NCBI GenBank assembly: GCA_044346175.1
Contig: JBIIZQ010000006.1
Span: 1 to 64,000 of the forward strand
Direction: 5' to 3'
DNA length: 64,000 nucleotides
From: JBJTUH01 sp044346175
GTDB lineage: Bacteria; Cyanobacteriota; Vampirovibrionia; Vampirovibrionales; JAJTHC01
The position numbers were made by a program, and so were the translations under genes. Each line of letters starts with the position of its first letter. Within the stretch, counting starts at the first letter, position 1. Positions 6,911 to 15,297 of the stretch are shown one piece after another. The notes under the pieces were generated by a model. It was not told where the DNA came from and did not search any database. It saw only the letters and a program-made list of their open reading frames with translations.

Positions 6911-9899
6911 AAAACGAATTGTTATTTCTGAGCGTGATAATATTGCCGCTTTGTTTGCGGGCGACCAAGCCCTTGAGTTCATTATCCACCGTGGCGATGT
7001 CCTCTTAGGGGATATTTATCTTGCCAGCGTAGAGAATATCTTACCCAGTATTGATGCCGCCTTTGTGTATCTTGGTGGGGATAAAATGGGCTTCCTGCAC
7101 TCCAGTGATGTGCAAGGGAAGGGTGATTTGAAACTCCGTTTAAAACCTAAACAGCGGATGCTTGTTCAGGTCATGAAGGAACCCACTGGGCATAAAGGGC
7201 CTCGGGTTACGACAGAAATTAGTTTACCAGGACGTTTCCTTGTGATGATGCCTGAGTCCAAGGGGGTCAGCATCAGCCGTAAAATTGAACAACAAAGCGA
7301 GCGTTCCCGCTTGAAGTCTATTGTAAGCTTGATTAAACCTCCTGGTATGGGCGTGATTATCCGTACGGAAGCCCAAGGTGTAAGTAACCAAGATATTCAG
7401 GAGGACTTTGAGGTATTGCTTGACCGTTGGCAAAATATTGTCGCCGTCAGTGAACAAACCAACCCACCCGCTTTGCTCTACCGTGACCAAGACCTCCTGT
7501 ATCGTGTCATTCGTGAAATGGTCACGGATGATGTGCAGGATATTGTTGTGGATACACCCTTTGGGTATCAACGCGCCCAACAGCTCTTGAGTCAGTGGGG
7601 TCTGGATAAAAGCATTCGTATGTCCCAGCACACCAGTAACCAATCCATCTTGCAGACTTTTGGCGTTGACCGTGAAATTAAGCAAGCCCTTCAAACCAAA
7701 GTCCCCATGCCAAGTGGGGGGTATCTCTACATTCAGCAAACCGAAGCCTTGAACGTCATTGACGTGAACAGCGGTAAGCTTACCAACTTGCAAAGCCAAG
7801 CAGAAACCATCCGTATTACCAACCTTGAAGCGACGAAGGAAATTGCCCGTCAGCTTCGTTTGCGCAACATCGGTGGGATGATTGTCGTTGACTTTATTGA
7901 CATGGAGTCTCGGGCAGACCAACTGATGATTCTTGAGGCTTTTGAGAATGAGCTTGCAACCGACAAAGCCAAACCTCAAATTGGTCAGCTTTCCGACCTC
8001 GGATTGGTCGAAATGACCCGCCACCGTCAAGGTCAATCACTCCATGAGATATTCACCAAGGTTTGTCCGACGTGTCACGGGACAGGGCATGCGATTGAAG
8101 ATTTTTCGTGGGCTTCACCTGCCCTCGACCCCGAGCGTGCAACAGCCAACGACCGTCCTAACCTACGGAATCGTTTACCCAATCGTCCCAACCCTCGTTA
8201 TAGTAACCAAAATGCACAAACGACCCCAGACGGGCAAACGGTACCCCACCAGCCTATCACACCAGGTGCCAGTAAACCCACGGCTTTAATGCAGCGGCAA
8301 GGTGCGGGTGAAGGACGCGGGGAGCGTGGCGAGTATCGTCCAGAGGGACGTGAGAATAGTCGTCCAGAAGGACGTGAGAATGGTCGTTCAGAGGGACGTG
8401 AAGGACATCGTTCTGAAGGGCGTGAAACCCGTGAAGGACGGTTCGGACAGTCACGAGACACCCGTGGGGGTGGTCATCCCTCTCAGGGTGGGCAAGGTGC
8501 CTTGGGTAATGCGAGAAACTCAGGACGCACCCAGCAAGACCCTCACACGCAGGGGTCTACTCGGGAGCGCTCATCCCATCCACGTTCGATTATTCGTGAG
8601 TTGACAGGCTTGCCTCTTTTTGAGCATTTCCTGAAGCCGAACCATCGTAAGGGAAGCCATATTCAAGGAACGGTTTTCCCCTATAAAGTTGGGGAGGTTT
8701 TTAAAACCACTGACGCACAACCCACCCCGTCCTCTGGACATGCGGGTGTCGTTCCCAGTCCAACTGCATCGACTTCTCAGACGACCCCACAGCAAGGCGT
8801 ACAGTCCATTGAAGATGCCATCATGGCACTGGCACTCTACCCATTCAAGTTTGCCCTTACTGCCAAAACCATCATGCGTCCCTTGGAGGTGAATAGCGTC
8901 TTGTCACGCTTAAACCCAAGAGCTCAAGATGTCTTTTGTCTGGTGTACTTACTTCAAGAGCAGGGTAATAATCCTTTATTGTCTTTGGATGATAATGAAG
9001 AAGGGAATGATGACGATGGTGATGATACGGGTTCAGAGGAACAAGACACTGAAACCCCCTCGTCAAATACGCAAGAGGATGCCCCTGTTACGAGAGGCGG
9101 ACGCTATGGCAATGAGCGCCCTTACCGTGAGCCACGTCAAAGAGGCACGGCAAGCACGGCACCCGAGGCTTCTTCAGAGGACACGTTAGGTGTTTCTGCT
9201 ACGGGCGTTTCTGCTACAATGATGTCTTTTGATGACTTGCAGCCCAAAGCGCCACGTACCGACGACAGTATCTTGTCTCACGACGAAGACGATACAGTGA
9301 CGGACAACCCCGACACCGAAGCCTTTGAGCCTGATTCGCTTGATGCCGAGCTTGACCTCGAGTCAGAAGGTCGTCATGGCACAGCCCACCGCCGTAATCG
9401 TCATCATCGCAATAAACCCTCGCCTCAAAAGCGTAAGGCTGCCCATCATGAAAAACCGCATCTTGAGACAAAGCCTGATTCAAAACCAGAAGCCCCTCAA
9501 GAGGAAGCCCTTCCCGTTGCCGTAACACCTCCTACGGTTGGTGTTGTGCATTTGCCTGAGCCTCCCGAGCGTTTGTTTGAAGCCATGCAACAAACAGAGG
9601 CTGAAGAAACACCAGCGGTTGTGCCAGTACCTACGAGTGCGATGCCTATGAGTTTTACCCTTACAGAGGCTCCCCCTGTAGCCCCTGTGGTTGAGCCAGT
9701 ACCTCAAGAGGCACCCCAGCCCGAAGAGACGATGCCACAAGCGGTATTGCCCGATGCGTCTGTTGCGTCTGATACAGTGCCTAGTGTTTTACCGAATCAG
9801 CCTGAGCCTCAACCTCAACCGCAAGAAACCTCTCCTGAAGTATCTGTTGTGCAGCTGCCACAGTTGCCCGTGTTACCACCTTCTTCTGAAGAAGGATAA
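6900..9899 (+). CDS. rne: Ribonuclease E/G with long disordered tail
   Basis: This is an endoribonuclease for rRNA/tRNA processing and mRNA decay. The S1 RNA-binding domain spans about residues 35-115. The DNase I-like catalytic part carries NVIDVNSGK near residue 288 and VVDFIDM near 330, the two metal-binding Asp positions. CPTCHGTG near residue 388 is the zinc-link pair. Catalytic residues appear intact. After about residue 400 comes some 600 residues of low complexity: an Arg/Gly/Glu region with an 8-residue repeat (RPEGREN-type, four copies, 8338-8435), a short conserved island (RSIIRELTGLPLFEHFLKP), an acidic stretch and a Pro/Glu-rich end. E. coli RNase E has a comparable scaffold tail, but cyanobacterial forms are usually shorter. 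ATG 6900 is chosen; a GTG precedes it at 6897. Next gene begins 8 bp downstream. Confidence 0.93.
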   Translation: MMAKKRIVISERDNIAALFAGDQALEFIIHRGDVLLGDIYLASVENILPSIDAAFVYLGGDKMGFLHSSDVQGKGDLKLRLKPKQRMLVQVMKEPTGHKGPRVTTEISLPGRFLVMMPESKGVSISRKIEQQSERSRLKSIVSLIKPPGMGVIIRTEAQGVSNQDIQEDFEVLLDRWQNIVAVSEQTNPPALLYRDQDLLYRVIREMVTDDVQDIVVDTPFGYQRAQQLLSQWGLDKSIRMSQHTSNQSILQTFGVDREIKQALQTKVPMPSGGYLYIQQTEALNVIDVNSGKLTNLQSQAETIRITNLEATKEIARQLRLRNIGGMIVVDFIDMESRADQLMILEAFENELATDKAKPQIGQLSDLGLVEMTRHRQGQSLHEIFTKVCPTCHGTGHAIEDFSWASPALDPERATANDRPNLRNRLPNRPNPRYSNQNAQTTPDGQTVPHQPITPGASKPTALMQRQGAGEGRGERGEYRPEGRENSRPEGRENGRSEGREGHRSEGRETREGRFGQSRDTRGGGHPSQGGQGALGNARNSGRTQQDPHTQGSTRERSSHPRSIIRELTGLPLFEHFLKPNHRKGSHIQGTVFPYKVGEVFKTTDAQPTPSSGHAGVVPSPTASTSQTTPQQGVQSIEDAIMALALYPFKFALTAKTIMRPLEVNSVLSRLNPRAQDVFCLVYLLQEQGNNPLLSLDDNEEGNDDDGDDTGSEEQDTETPSSNTQEDAPVTRGGRYGNERPYREPRQRGTASTAPEASSEDTLGVSATGVSATMMSFDDLQPKAPRTDDSILSHDEDDTVTDNPDTEAFEPDSLDAELDLESEGRHGTAHRRNRHHRNKPSPQKRKAAHHEKPHLETKPDSKPEAPQEEALPVAVTPPTVGVVHLPEPPERLFEAMQQTEAEETPAVVPVPTSAMPMSFTLTEAPPVAPVVEPVPQEAPQPEETMPQAVLPDASVASDTVPSVLPNQPEPQPQPQETSPEVSVVQLPQLPVLPPSSEEG

Positions 9900-9907
9900 C
9901 CTCGGTC

Positions 9908-11095
9908 ATGGCACGTCATACGCTTTTGTCTGGCTACTATGGCTTTGATAATCTTGGTGATGAACTGATTGGTGCCGTATTACTCCATGCACTGGCAACC
10001 CCCGTTGCCGTGCATGGTGGTGCTACCAACGCTCAGCGACATGGTCAATCTGTCCAACCTGTTATGTTAACCATGTTGCGTTTGCCTAGTGCGATGCCTT
10101 TCAGCGAGCATCCTTTGTATAAGCCGCTGGTCGCACATCCCTATGCGACACTGAAAAGCTGTCCTCGATGGTCTTTACCGAAGATACTTAAGGCACTTTG
10201 GCAGTGTGACCGTTTTGTAAGTGGCGGTGGTGGCTTGCTTCAAGACACCACAGGTGCTGGGAGTATTATCTATTATGGCGGATTATGCCTGTTAGCCAAA
10301 CTCATGGGCAAACACGTTTGGATTGCCTTTCAGGGGCTAGGACCTATCCGTACCCCGTGGCTTCGGTGGTTCACAGGAGCCGTACTCAGGAGCTGTGACG
10401 CTATTCTCTTACGAGACCGAGAAAGTGTCACCTTAGCACGTACGCTTGCAGGGTGTAAAATCCCTGTCACACTGGTGCCTGATAGTGTGTGGGCGGCTCC
10501 TTCTTTTGGGTTATTGCCTGATTTTTCAAAGAATACTGTCATAACGCAACCCACATCTTTTGAAGGGCATCCATTTCGGCTAGGTGTTTCTTTACGTACT
10601 TGGCATACGTTGGATACTGCCACGGTGCAAAACCTTGCAAAAAGTATCCTTAAAACGGCTCATGCACAGGGCATTCAGCACCTTACGATAGTAGGGCTTT
10701 CCTTTCAGGTCGCACAGGATACCCCCGTGTTGGAAAGCTTACAAAAAGCCTTGGAAGCCCTCCAAAAAACGGTGTATCCTGAACTTACCCTTCGTTATGA
10801 GTATCACCATGAAAGCTTACTGACGGAACTTCCTAAGCTCCATGCCCTCGTTGCGATGCGCTTCCATGCCCTTGTGTTGGGATTATTATGCGGGTTACCT
10901 GTTGCGATTTTACCTTATGCCCCCAAGTTATCTTCCTTGGCGCAAAGGCTTGGGTTAACGTGTCATCAGTGGCAACCTGATGCACAAGCGCCAGTGAGTG
11001 CGGCACTGTGGAAGCCCTTACCTGAGACAACCCACCAACAAGTAACCCACCTTACCCAAGAAGCCACCCAAGCCCTTAAAACCATTGCTTATTAA
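9908..11095 (+). CDS. csaB: Polysaccharide pyruvyl transferase, CsaB-like
   Basis: This 395-residue member of the polysaccharide pyruvyl transferase family transfers pyruvate from PEP to cell-wall or secreted polysaccharides. In Bacillus this anchors SLH-domain surface proteins. The N-terminus GYYGFDNLGDELI is the family's GxxGxxNxGDE hallmark. VSGGGGLLQD and the later MRFHALVLGLLCGLPVAILPY block (conserved RxH) are also present. The ATG lies 8 bp after rne, so the two are probably co-transcribed. The stop codon sits inside a strong hairpin. It could instead modify another glycan; CsaB is the closest label from motifs. Confidence 0.85.
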   Translation: MARHTLLSGYYGFDNLGDELIGAVLLHALATPVAVHGGATNAQRHGQSVQPVMLTMLRLPSAMPFSEHPLYKPLVAHPYATLKSCPRWSLPKILKALWQCDRFVSGGGGLLQDTTGAGSIIYYGGLCLLAKLMGKHVWIAFQGLGPIRTPWLRWFTGAVLRSCDAILLRDRESVTLARTLAGCKIPVTLVPDSVWAAPSFGLLPDFSKNTVITQPTSFEGHPFRLGVSLRTWHTLDTATVQNLAKSILKTAHAQGIQHLTIVGLSFQVAQDTPVLESLQKALEALQKTVYPELTLRYEYHHESLLTELPKLHALVAMRFHALVLGLLCGLPVAILPYAPKLSSLAQRLGLTCHQWQPDAQAPVSAALWKPLPETTHQQVTHLTQEATQALKTIAY

Positions 11096-11105
11096 GCAAT
11101 GGTTT
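11078..11105 (+). terminator. Hairpin over the csaB stop codon
   Basis: An 11-bp perfect stem (AAACCATTGCT / AGCAATGGTTT) has a 5-nt loop that contains the TAA stop. There is no long U-run after it, so it may terminate weakly or stabilise the mRNA end. Confidence 0.6.
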
Positions 11106-11182
11106 ATAAGTAACAGCGTACCCCAGAGGGCTAAACAGTCTTGTTGGAGGTCTTTAACCCTCCGAGGTAACGCATGTCTATT

Positions 11183-12742
11183 TTAAACGGTTGCCATACC
11201 CTCGTGTGCAAAGTAGGCTATCGTTTGCATCAGGCTATCGTGTTGTCTTATGGTACTCGCACTACTAATATCCACCCCACCGCCGTGTTGTGTAGTATAG
11301 GCAACAAAGCTATGGTACATTGCTTGAATATCATACCCCGTGAAGAAGTAGGCACTTTGCTCGGTCTTAATCTGAATGATATCTACCCCGTAGTTGGTAT
11401 CACCATTTTCAACAAAGCGAATGGTATTGATACCCATCCCGTAATGGGCAGTGACTTCATAGCCTTCTGCCCCATAGCCTGATGCAGTATAAGGTTTAAA
11501 GGAGAAACAACTTCTCAAGAGTGCCTCTTCCGACATTGTTACGGTGATACTTGCAGATTGTGCCTTAGCCTCTAGGAGTAAATCAGGATGGATACTGCCC
11601 GAGTAAGTGTTATCTGAGGCACTGATGACATCATTGCCATCCCCTTCCTGAAACATCATACGAACTCGTCCCGTTTGAGCATCGCCTAACATACCATTAC
11701 TATATCCTAATAGCAGTCTGTCTTGCCCTTTACCACCTACAAAGGTATCCAGTTTGTTGGTATAGTCTATACCTACCGCTTGGGAGAAAAGGGTGTCATT
11801 GTGTTCACCGCCATCTAAGTAATCCCCTTTTCCAGCAGATTCAAGATAGTCTCGTCCTTCTTGTCCATACATGTACGAGGTACCAGCAACACTGGCATAA
11901 AGGCGGTCATTGCCTGAGCCTCCGTAGAGAAAATCGGTTTTAATATCATAGTCATCAGCAAATAATGTATCGTTTCCTGCATGACCATAGAGAGTATCCG
12001 CACCATATCTGCCAAATAACTCATCATCCCCCCCACCACCGTATAACTTATCATTTCCGTAGCTGCCGTCAAGTATATCATTGCCTTCATCTAATCCACC
12101 AATGAGTACATCATCTCCCTCGCCACCCTCTAAACTATCGTTGCCAAAACCACCGTCTAACAAGTCATTGCCATCGCCGCCACCTAATTCATCCTGTCCA
12201 GTACCTCCTAATAGAGTATCGCTCCCGTAGCCACCAAACAGCCCATCATCCCCTGCACCCCCATCTAAATAATCTGAGGCACCCCCAAACTCAAATTCAT
12301 CTGAAAGGTGTCCACCACTGTACATATAAGTGCTGATAGCACTTGATATAGGCTCATGCTGCCTATAGGGTGCGTAACGTAGGGATGAATCATATCCCCA
12401 TAATCTATCGTTGCCAACCCCTCCATATAAACTATCGTTGCCAAAGCCACCATCTAACAGGTCATCGTCATCGCCACCATGCAAGAAATCGTTGCCAAAG
12501 CCACCCTCTAGACCATCATTTCCGTTACCACCCTCTAGCTCATCATTGCCATCATCGCCATTTAAGAAATCGTCTCCCAAGCCACCATCTAATAAGTCAT
12601 CACCACTGCCACCATACAGGGAATCAACTCCCAAGCCCCCATATAAACTATCATTACCCCCAAAGCCTAAGATAGCATCATTTTCTGAGCTTCCTCCTAA
12701 ATAATCTGCAACATCTTCATAGCTACCTAGAATATATAACAT
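11183..12742 (-). CDS. RTX-type calcium-binding repeat protein
   Basis: This protein has about 519 residues. Most of its first 300 residues are glycine- and aspartate-rich nonapeptides of the GGxGxDxLx type (GGLGVDSLYGG, GGSGDDLLDGG and many more, about 25 units), which form a calcium-binding beta-roll. The C-terminal 200 residues have no repeats but include DGNDVISASDNTYSG and end near residue 519. It has no N-terminal signal peptide. RTX proteins of this kind are normally secreted by a type I exporter through a C-terminal signal, but no exporter gene is nearby. Start is ATG 12742, because a very strong ribosome binding site (GAGGAGG, 8 bp upstream) supports it over an earlier in-frame codon at 12769. 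It is convergent with csaB. Function (surface protein, adhesin or enzyme) is unknown. Confidence 0.9.
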   Translation of the reverse strand: MLYILGSYEDVADYLGGSSENDAILGFGGNDSLYGGLGVDSLYGGSGDDLLDGGLGDDFLNGDDGNDELEGGNGNDGLEGGFGNDFLHGGDDDDLLDGGFGNDSLYGGVGNDRLWGYDSSLRYAPYRQHEPISSAISTYMYSGGHLSDEFEFGGASDYLDGGAGDDGLFGGYGSDTLLGGTGQDELGGGDGNDLLDGGFGNDSLEGGEGDDVLIGGLDEGNDILDGSYGNDKLYGGGGDDELFGRYGADTLYGHAGNDTLFADDYDIKTDFLYGGSGNDRLYASVAGTSYMYGQEGRDYLESAGKGDYLDGGEHNDTLFSQAVGIDYTNKLDTFVGGKGQDRLLLGYSNGMLGDAQTGRVRMMFQEGDGNDVISASDNTYSGSIHPDLLLEAKAQSASITVTMSEEALLRSCFSFKPYTASGYGAEGYEVTAHYGMGINTIRFVENGDTNYGVDIIQIKTEQSAYFFTGYDIQAMYHSFVAYTTQHGGGVDISSASTIRQHDSLMQTIAYFAHEGMATV

Positions 12743-13415
12743 GATGCTTTCCTCCTCAATGATGAACAAACATGAAAACTGAAAGGCTGTTTATCATCCC
12801 TCGGTCATATGACTGACGTAGCAACCCACCCCATAGGTTAAGCCTCAAGGATAAAAAAGCGGGTAGCAGTATTTTAAAATCGCCTCTAAATAACATTTTC
12901 TATTTAAGACCGCATTCATTATTGCATTTCGTTTTGAGTTTTGTCAATCCCACATATTTACTCAAGAGACAGGGCAAGGGCAGTAAGGCTTGCATCTAAA
13001 AACCGTTTTCACGCATCTCACATCATCGCCATGGTTTTTCACTTTTGCCCCTCCCTCTTCAAGTGGGAGGGAGCATGTCGTCATACCGATGCAAATCGGT
13101 ATCCACCCCTCGTTGATACTGCAAGCTTTCTGGATTCCGACATGCGTCGGAATGACGGTGCGTGATTTTAACAAACAGCCCTATACCCTTGGAGAGAGGG
13201 GTCTTCGGGCAGGTCTGTAACCTTTCCCTGCGGCTCACATCAGAAAACAGGCGTGAGGCACCCTCATGTGCTAAAGCTCCTGTCCACCGAATCCTTCATC
13301 CGATTGCCTTGACTCACCAAGCTTTGCGTTTGGGATATACTTAGAAACGTCGTAGAAACGTTGTATGTTCCGCTTGTGTAGATTTCCTAAAGCATCCCGT
13401 CCTAAAGCATCCTGT
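12743..13415. other. Long intergenic region with dispersed repeat
   Basis: This is roughly 670 bp between the RTX gene and the methyltransferase. It holds a dispersed repeat copy (12985-13163) and a TGTAAC-loop palindrome near 13193-13219. Just upstream of the methyltransferase are a -10-like TATACT (13336-13341) and an 11-bp direct repeat (GAAACGTCGTA / GAAACGTTGTA) at about 13344-13364. No convincing gene. Confidence 0.5.
12985..13163 (+). repeat. Dispersed repeat, copy A
   Basis: Starts AAGGCTTGCATCTAAAAACC, nearly the same as copy B at 63168. It then carries CGTCATACCGATGCAA, a GATACTGCA segment and a GGATTCCGAC...GTCGGAATGAC palindrome. All of these occur in copy B in reverse complement. 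Small stems (ACCGATGCAAATCGGT, TTCCGACATGCGTCGGAA) resemble MITE/REP-type elements. Confidence 0.7.
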
Positions 13416-14477
13416 ATGTTCTCAGTGATAAACCTCTATCCACTTCCCATTGCCAAACCGCTACGTTTTTTTGATGTATGCGCGGGGATTGGTGGCGGAC
13501 GCTTAGGCCTGATGCAGGCGGGGTTACAATGTGTGGGCTATAGTGAAATAGACCCCCTGCCCGCCAAAACCTATGATGTCATGCACGCGCAGGCAGACGC
13601 ATGCGTACCCACCATGAGCATGCACCAGAATTGGGGAGATTTAATGACGCTCAACCCCCACGCCCTACCAGACTTTGAGGTGCTTATTGGGGGATTCCCT
13701 TGCCAAACCTTTAGCATTGCGGGCAAACGGGCTGGGTTTGAAGATGATAGAGGGCTGGTCATTCACGGCATCCTCAATATCCTTCAAGCCAAGCAAGTCC
13801 CGTATTTTATCCTTGAAAATGTCAAGGGACTGGTAAGCCACGACCAAGGACGTACTTTGAAAACCGTCTTAGCCCTCTTGAACCAAGCGGGCTATTGGGT
13901 ACAGTATGCCGTGCTCGACAGTGCAGACTATGGGGTGCCTCAAATGCGTGAGCGTATCTATTTTGTAGGGATGCGCCATGGGTACTATCAACAGCTGTTC
14001 CAGTGGCCGGCTCCAGTGGCTTCTCAGCCGCTTCAAAGGTATTTACACCCTACGAGCCACCATCGCTTTACCCCTGAGCAACCCGCTTTTGAGACCTTTC
14101 GTCGGTATTTAAACAACCGTTATAATCAGGGGCGTTACACGGTAGAGACCCTCTTAGCAGAAGAAGGCGTGGTACTAGATACACGGCAAAGTGATTTAAG
14201 ACGCTACACGCAGTGCTGTCCTACGTTGCGAACAGGACGGCACGGTATTTTGTATGTCCATGAAGGTGCTTTCTATAAGCTTTCCCCCTTAGAGGCACTT
14301 GCCTTGCAGGGATTCCCCCTTGAGCATGCCCAAAAAGCCATACAAGCTGGGATTTCATCCACACGGCTTTTATCTCAAGCAGGGAACGCCATGACGGTAC
14401 CCGTCATCCATGCCCTTGCCCGTGAACTCCTAAAATGTGGTAAAAGCTATGCTTTGCGGACATCTACAAAAAGTTGA
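13416..14477 (+). CDS. DNA (cytosine-5-)-methyltransferase
   Basis: This enzyme would methylate C5 of cytosine in a specific DNA site. The conserved motifs appear in order: motif I FFDVCAGIGGGRLGL near the N-terminus, motif IV GGFPCQTFSIAG with the catalytic Cys, motif VI ENVKG, motif VIII QMRERIYFVG, and motif X QAGNAMTVPVI near the end. A short target-recognition region lies between motifs VIII and X. No restriction endonuclease gene is adjacent, so it looks like a solo (orphan) methyltransferase or the remnant of a restriction-modification system. I chose ATG 13416, which puts motif I at the usual distance. An ATG at 13365 would add 17 poorly conserved residues. Confidence 0.9.
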   Translation: MFSVINLYPLPIAKPLRFFDVCAGIGGGRLGLMQAGLQCVGYSEIDPLPAKTYDVMHAQADACVPTMSMHQNWGDLMTLNPHALPDFEVLIGGFPCQTFSIAGKRAGFEDDRGLVIHGILNILQAKQVPYFILENVKGLVSHDQGRTLKTVLALLNQAGYWVQYAVLDSADYGVPQMRERIYFVGMRHGYYQQLFQWPAPVASQPLQRYLHPTSHHRFTPEQPAFETFRRYLNNRYNQGRYTVETLLAEEGVVLDTRQSDLRRYTQCCPTLRTGRHGILYVHEGAFYKLSPLEALALQGFPLEHAQKAIQAGISSTRLLSQAGNAMTVPVIHALARELLKCGKSYALRTSTKS

Positions 14478-14528
14478 GCATTATTGTAAGTGAAAACAAG
14501 GTAAAACAAGATTATAGAGGTGCTTAAA

Positions 14529-15245
14529 ATGAAAAAAGCAATAATTATTGGTGCAACATCAGGTATTGGAAAAGGGCTTGCAATGATTCTGACTGACAAT
14601 AATTATAAAGTCGGTATTACAGGTAGACGGGTTGAGATACTTGAAGAAATGAAATTGCAAAAGCCAAATGCTTATTGCATCAAAAGTTTGGATATAACAG
14701 ATACAAAAATAATTGCTGAAATTTTAAATGAGTTGACAAACGAACTTGGCGGACTTGACTTGTTAATCATTAGTTCAGGAATGGGTGAACTAAACGAAAA
14801 ACTTGACTTTGGAATTGAAAAGCGAACCATTGAAACAAATATTACAGGTTTTACTTGCGTTGCAAATTGGGCTTTTAATTATTTTGAAAATCAAAAGTCA
14901 GGACATTTAGTAGCTATAAGTTCAGTAAGTGGCGTTCGTGGTAATAGAACTGCACCAGCGTATAATGCAACAAAAGCGTATCAAATAAATTACTTGGAAG
15001 GACTTAGACAAAAAGCAACAAAACTCGGTCATAAAATTTTTGTCACAGATGTTAGACCAGGTTTTGTTGATACAGATATGGCAAAAGGTGAAGGACAGTT
15101 TTGGGTTGCGACAGTTGATAAAGCCACTAAACAAATTTTGGAGGCTATAAAAAAGAAGGCTAAAATCGTTTATATTACTAAGCGTTGGCAACTTATTGCA
15201 ATAATATTAAAGCTAATGCCAACCCCGCTGTATGACAGGCTGTAA
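14529..15245 (+). CDS. Short-chain dehydrogenase/reductase (SDR)
   Basis: This is a classical NAD(P)-dependent SDR of about 238 residues. It has the cofactor motif GATSGIGKG at the N-terminus, the ISSGMGE strand (family NNAG position), the catalytic Ser in AISSVSG and YNATKAY providing Tyr and Lys, followed by VRPGFVDTDMAKG. The substrate is unknown. Start ATG 14529 is preceded by AGAGG at a good distance; a GTG lies three codons earlier. The gene is clearly AT-rich with A-ending codons, unlike the surrounding genes. It sits next to a solo methyltransferase, so recent horizontal transfer is likely. It is convergent with metH. Confidence 0.9.
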   Translation: MKKAIIIGATSGIGKGLAMILTDNNYKVGITGRRVEILEEMKLQKPNAYCIKSLDITDTKIIAEILNELTNELGGLDLLIISSGMGELNEKLDFGIEKRTIETNITGFTCVANWAFNYFENQKSGHLVAISSVSGVRGNRTAPAYNATKAYQINYLEGLRQKATKLGHKIFVTDVRPGFVDTDMAKGEGQFWVATVDKATKQILEAIKKKAKIVYITKRWQLIAIILKLMPTPLYDRL

Positions 15246-15297
15246 TAACAGGAAAGAATAATTTACGGTAGAGCTTTTTTTGACGCTGGCAATGCCC

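Noticed and set aside
7224..8036. 270-codon frame antisense to rne
   Set aside because: Mirror frame of the conserved rne catalytic region; no independent support.
764..9103. Spacer at 764-793 shares 15 bases (TACGAGAGGCGGACG) with rne at 9089-9103
   Set aside because: Only the middle 15 of 30 bases match and both ends differ, so self-targeting is unlikely; a chance match is plausible.
12370..12704. His/Pro-rich frames antisense to the RTX repeats
   Set aside because: Reverse complement of glycine/aspartate repeats always gives such composition.
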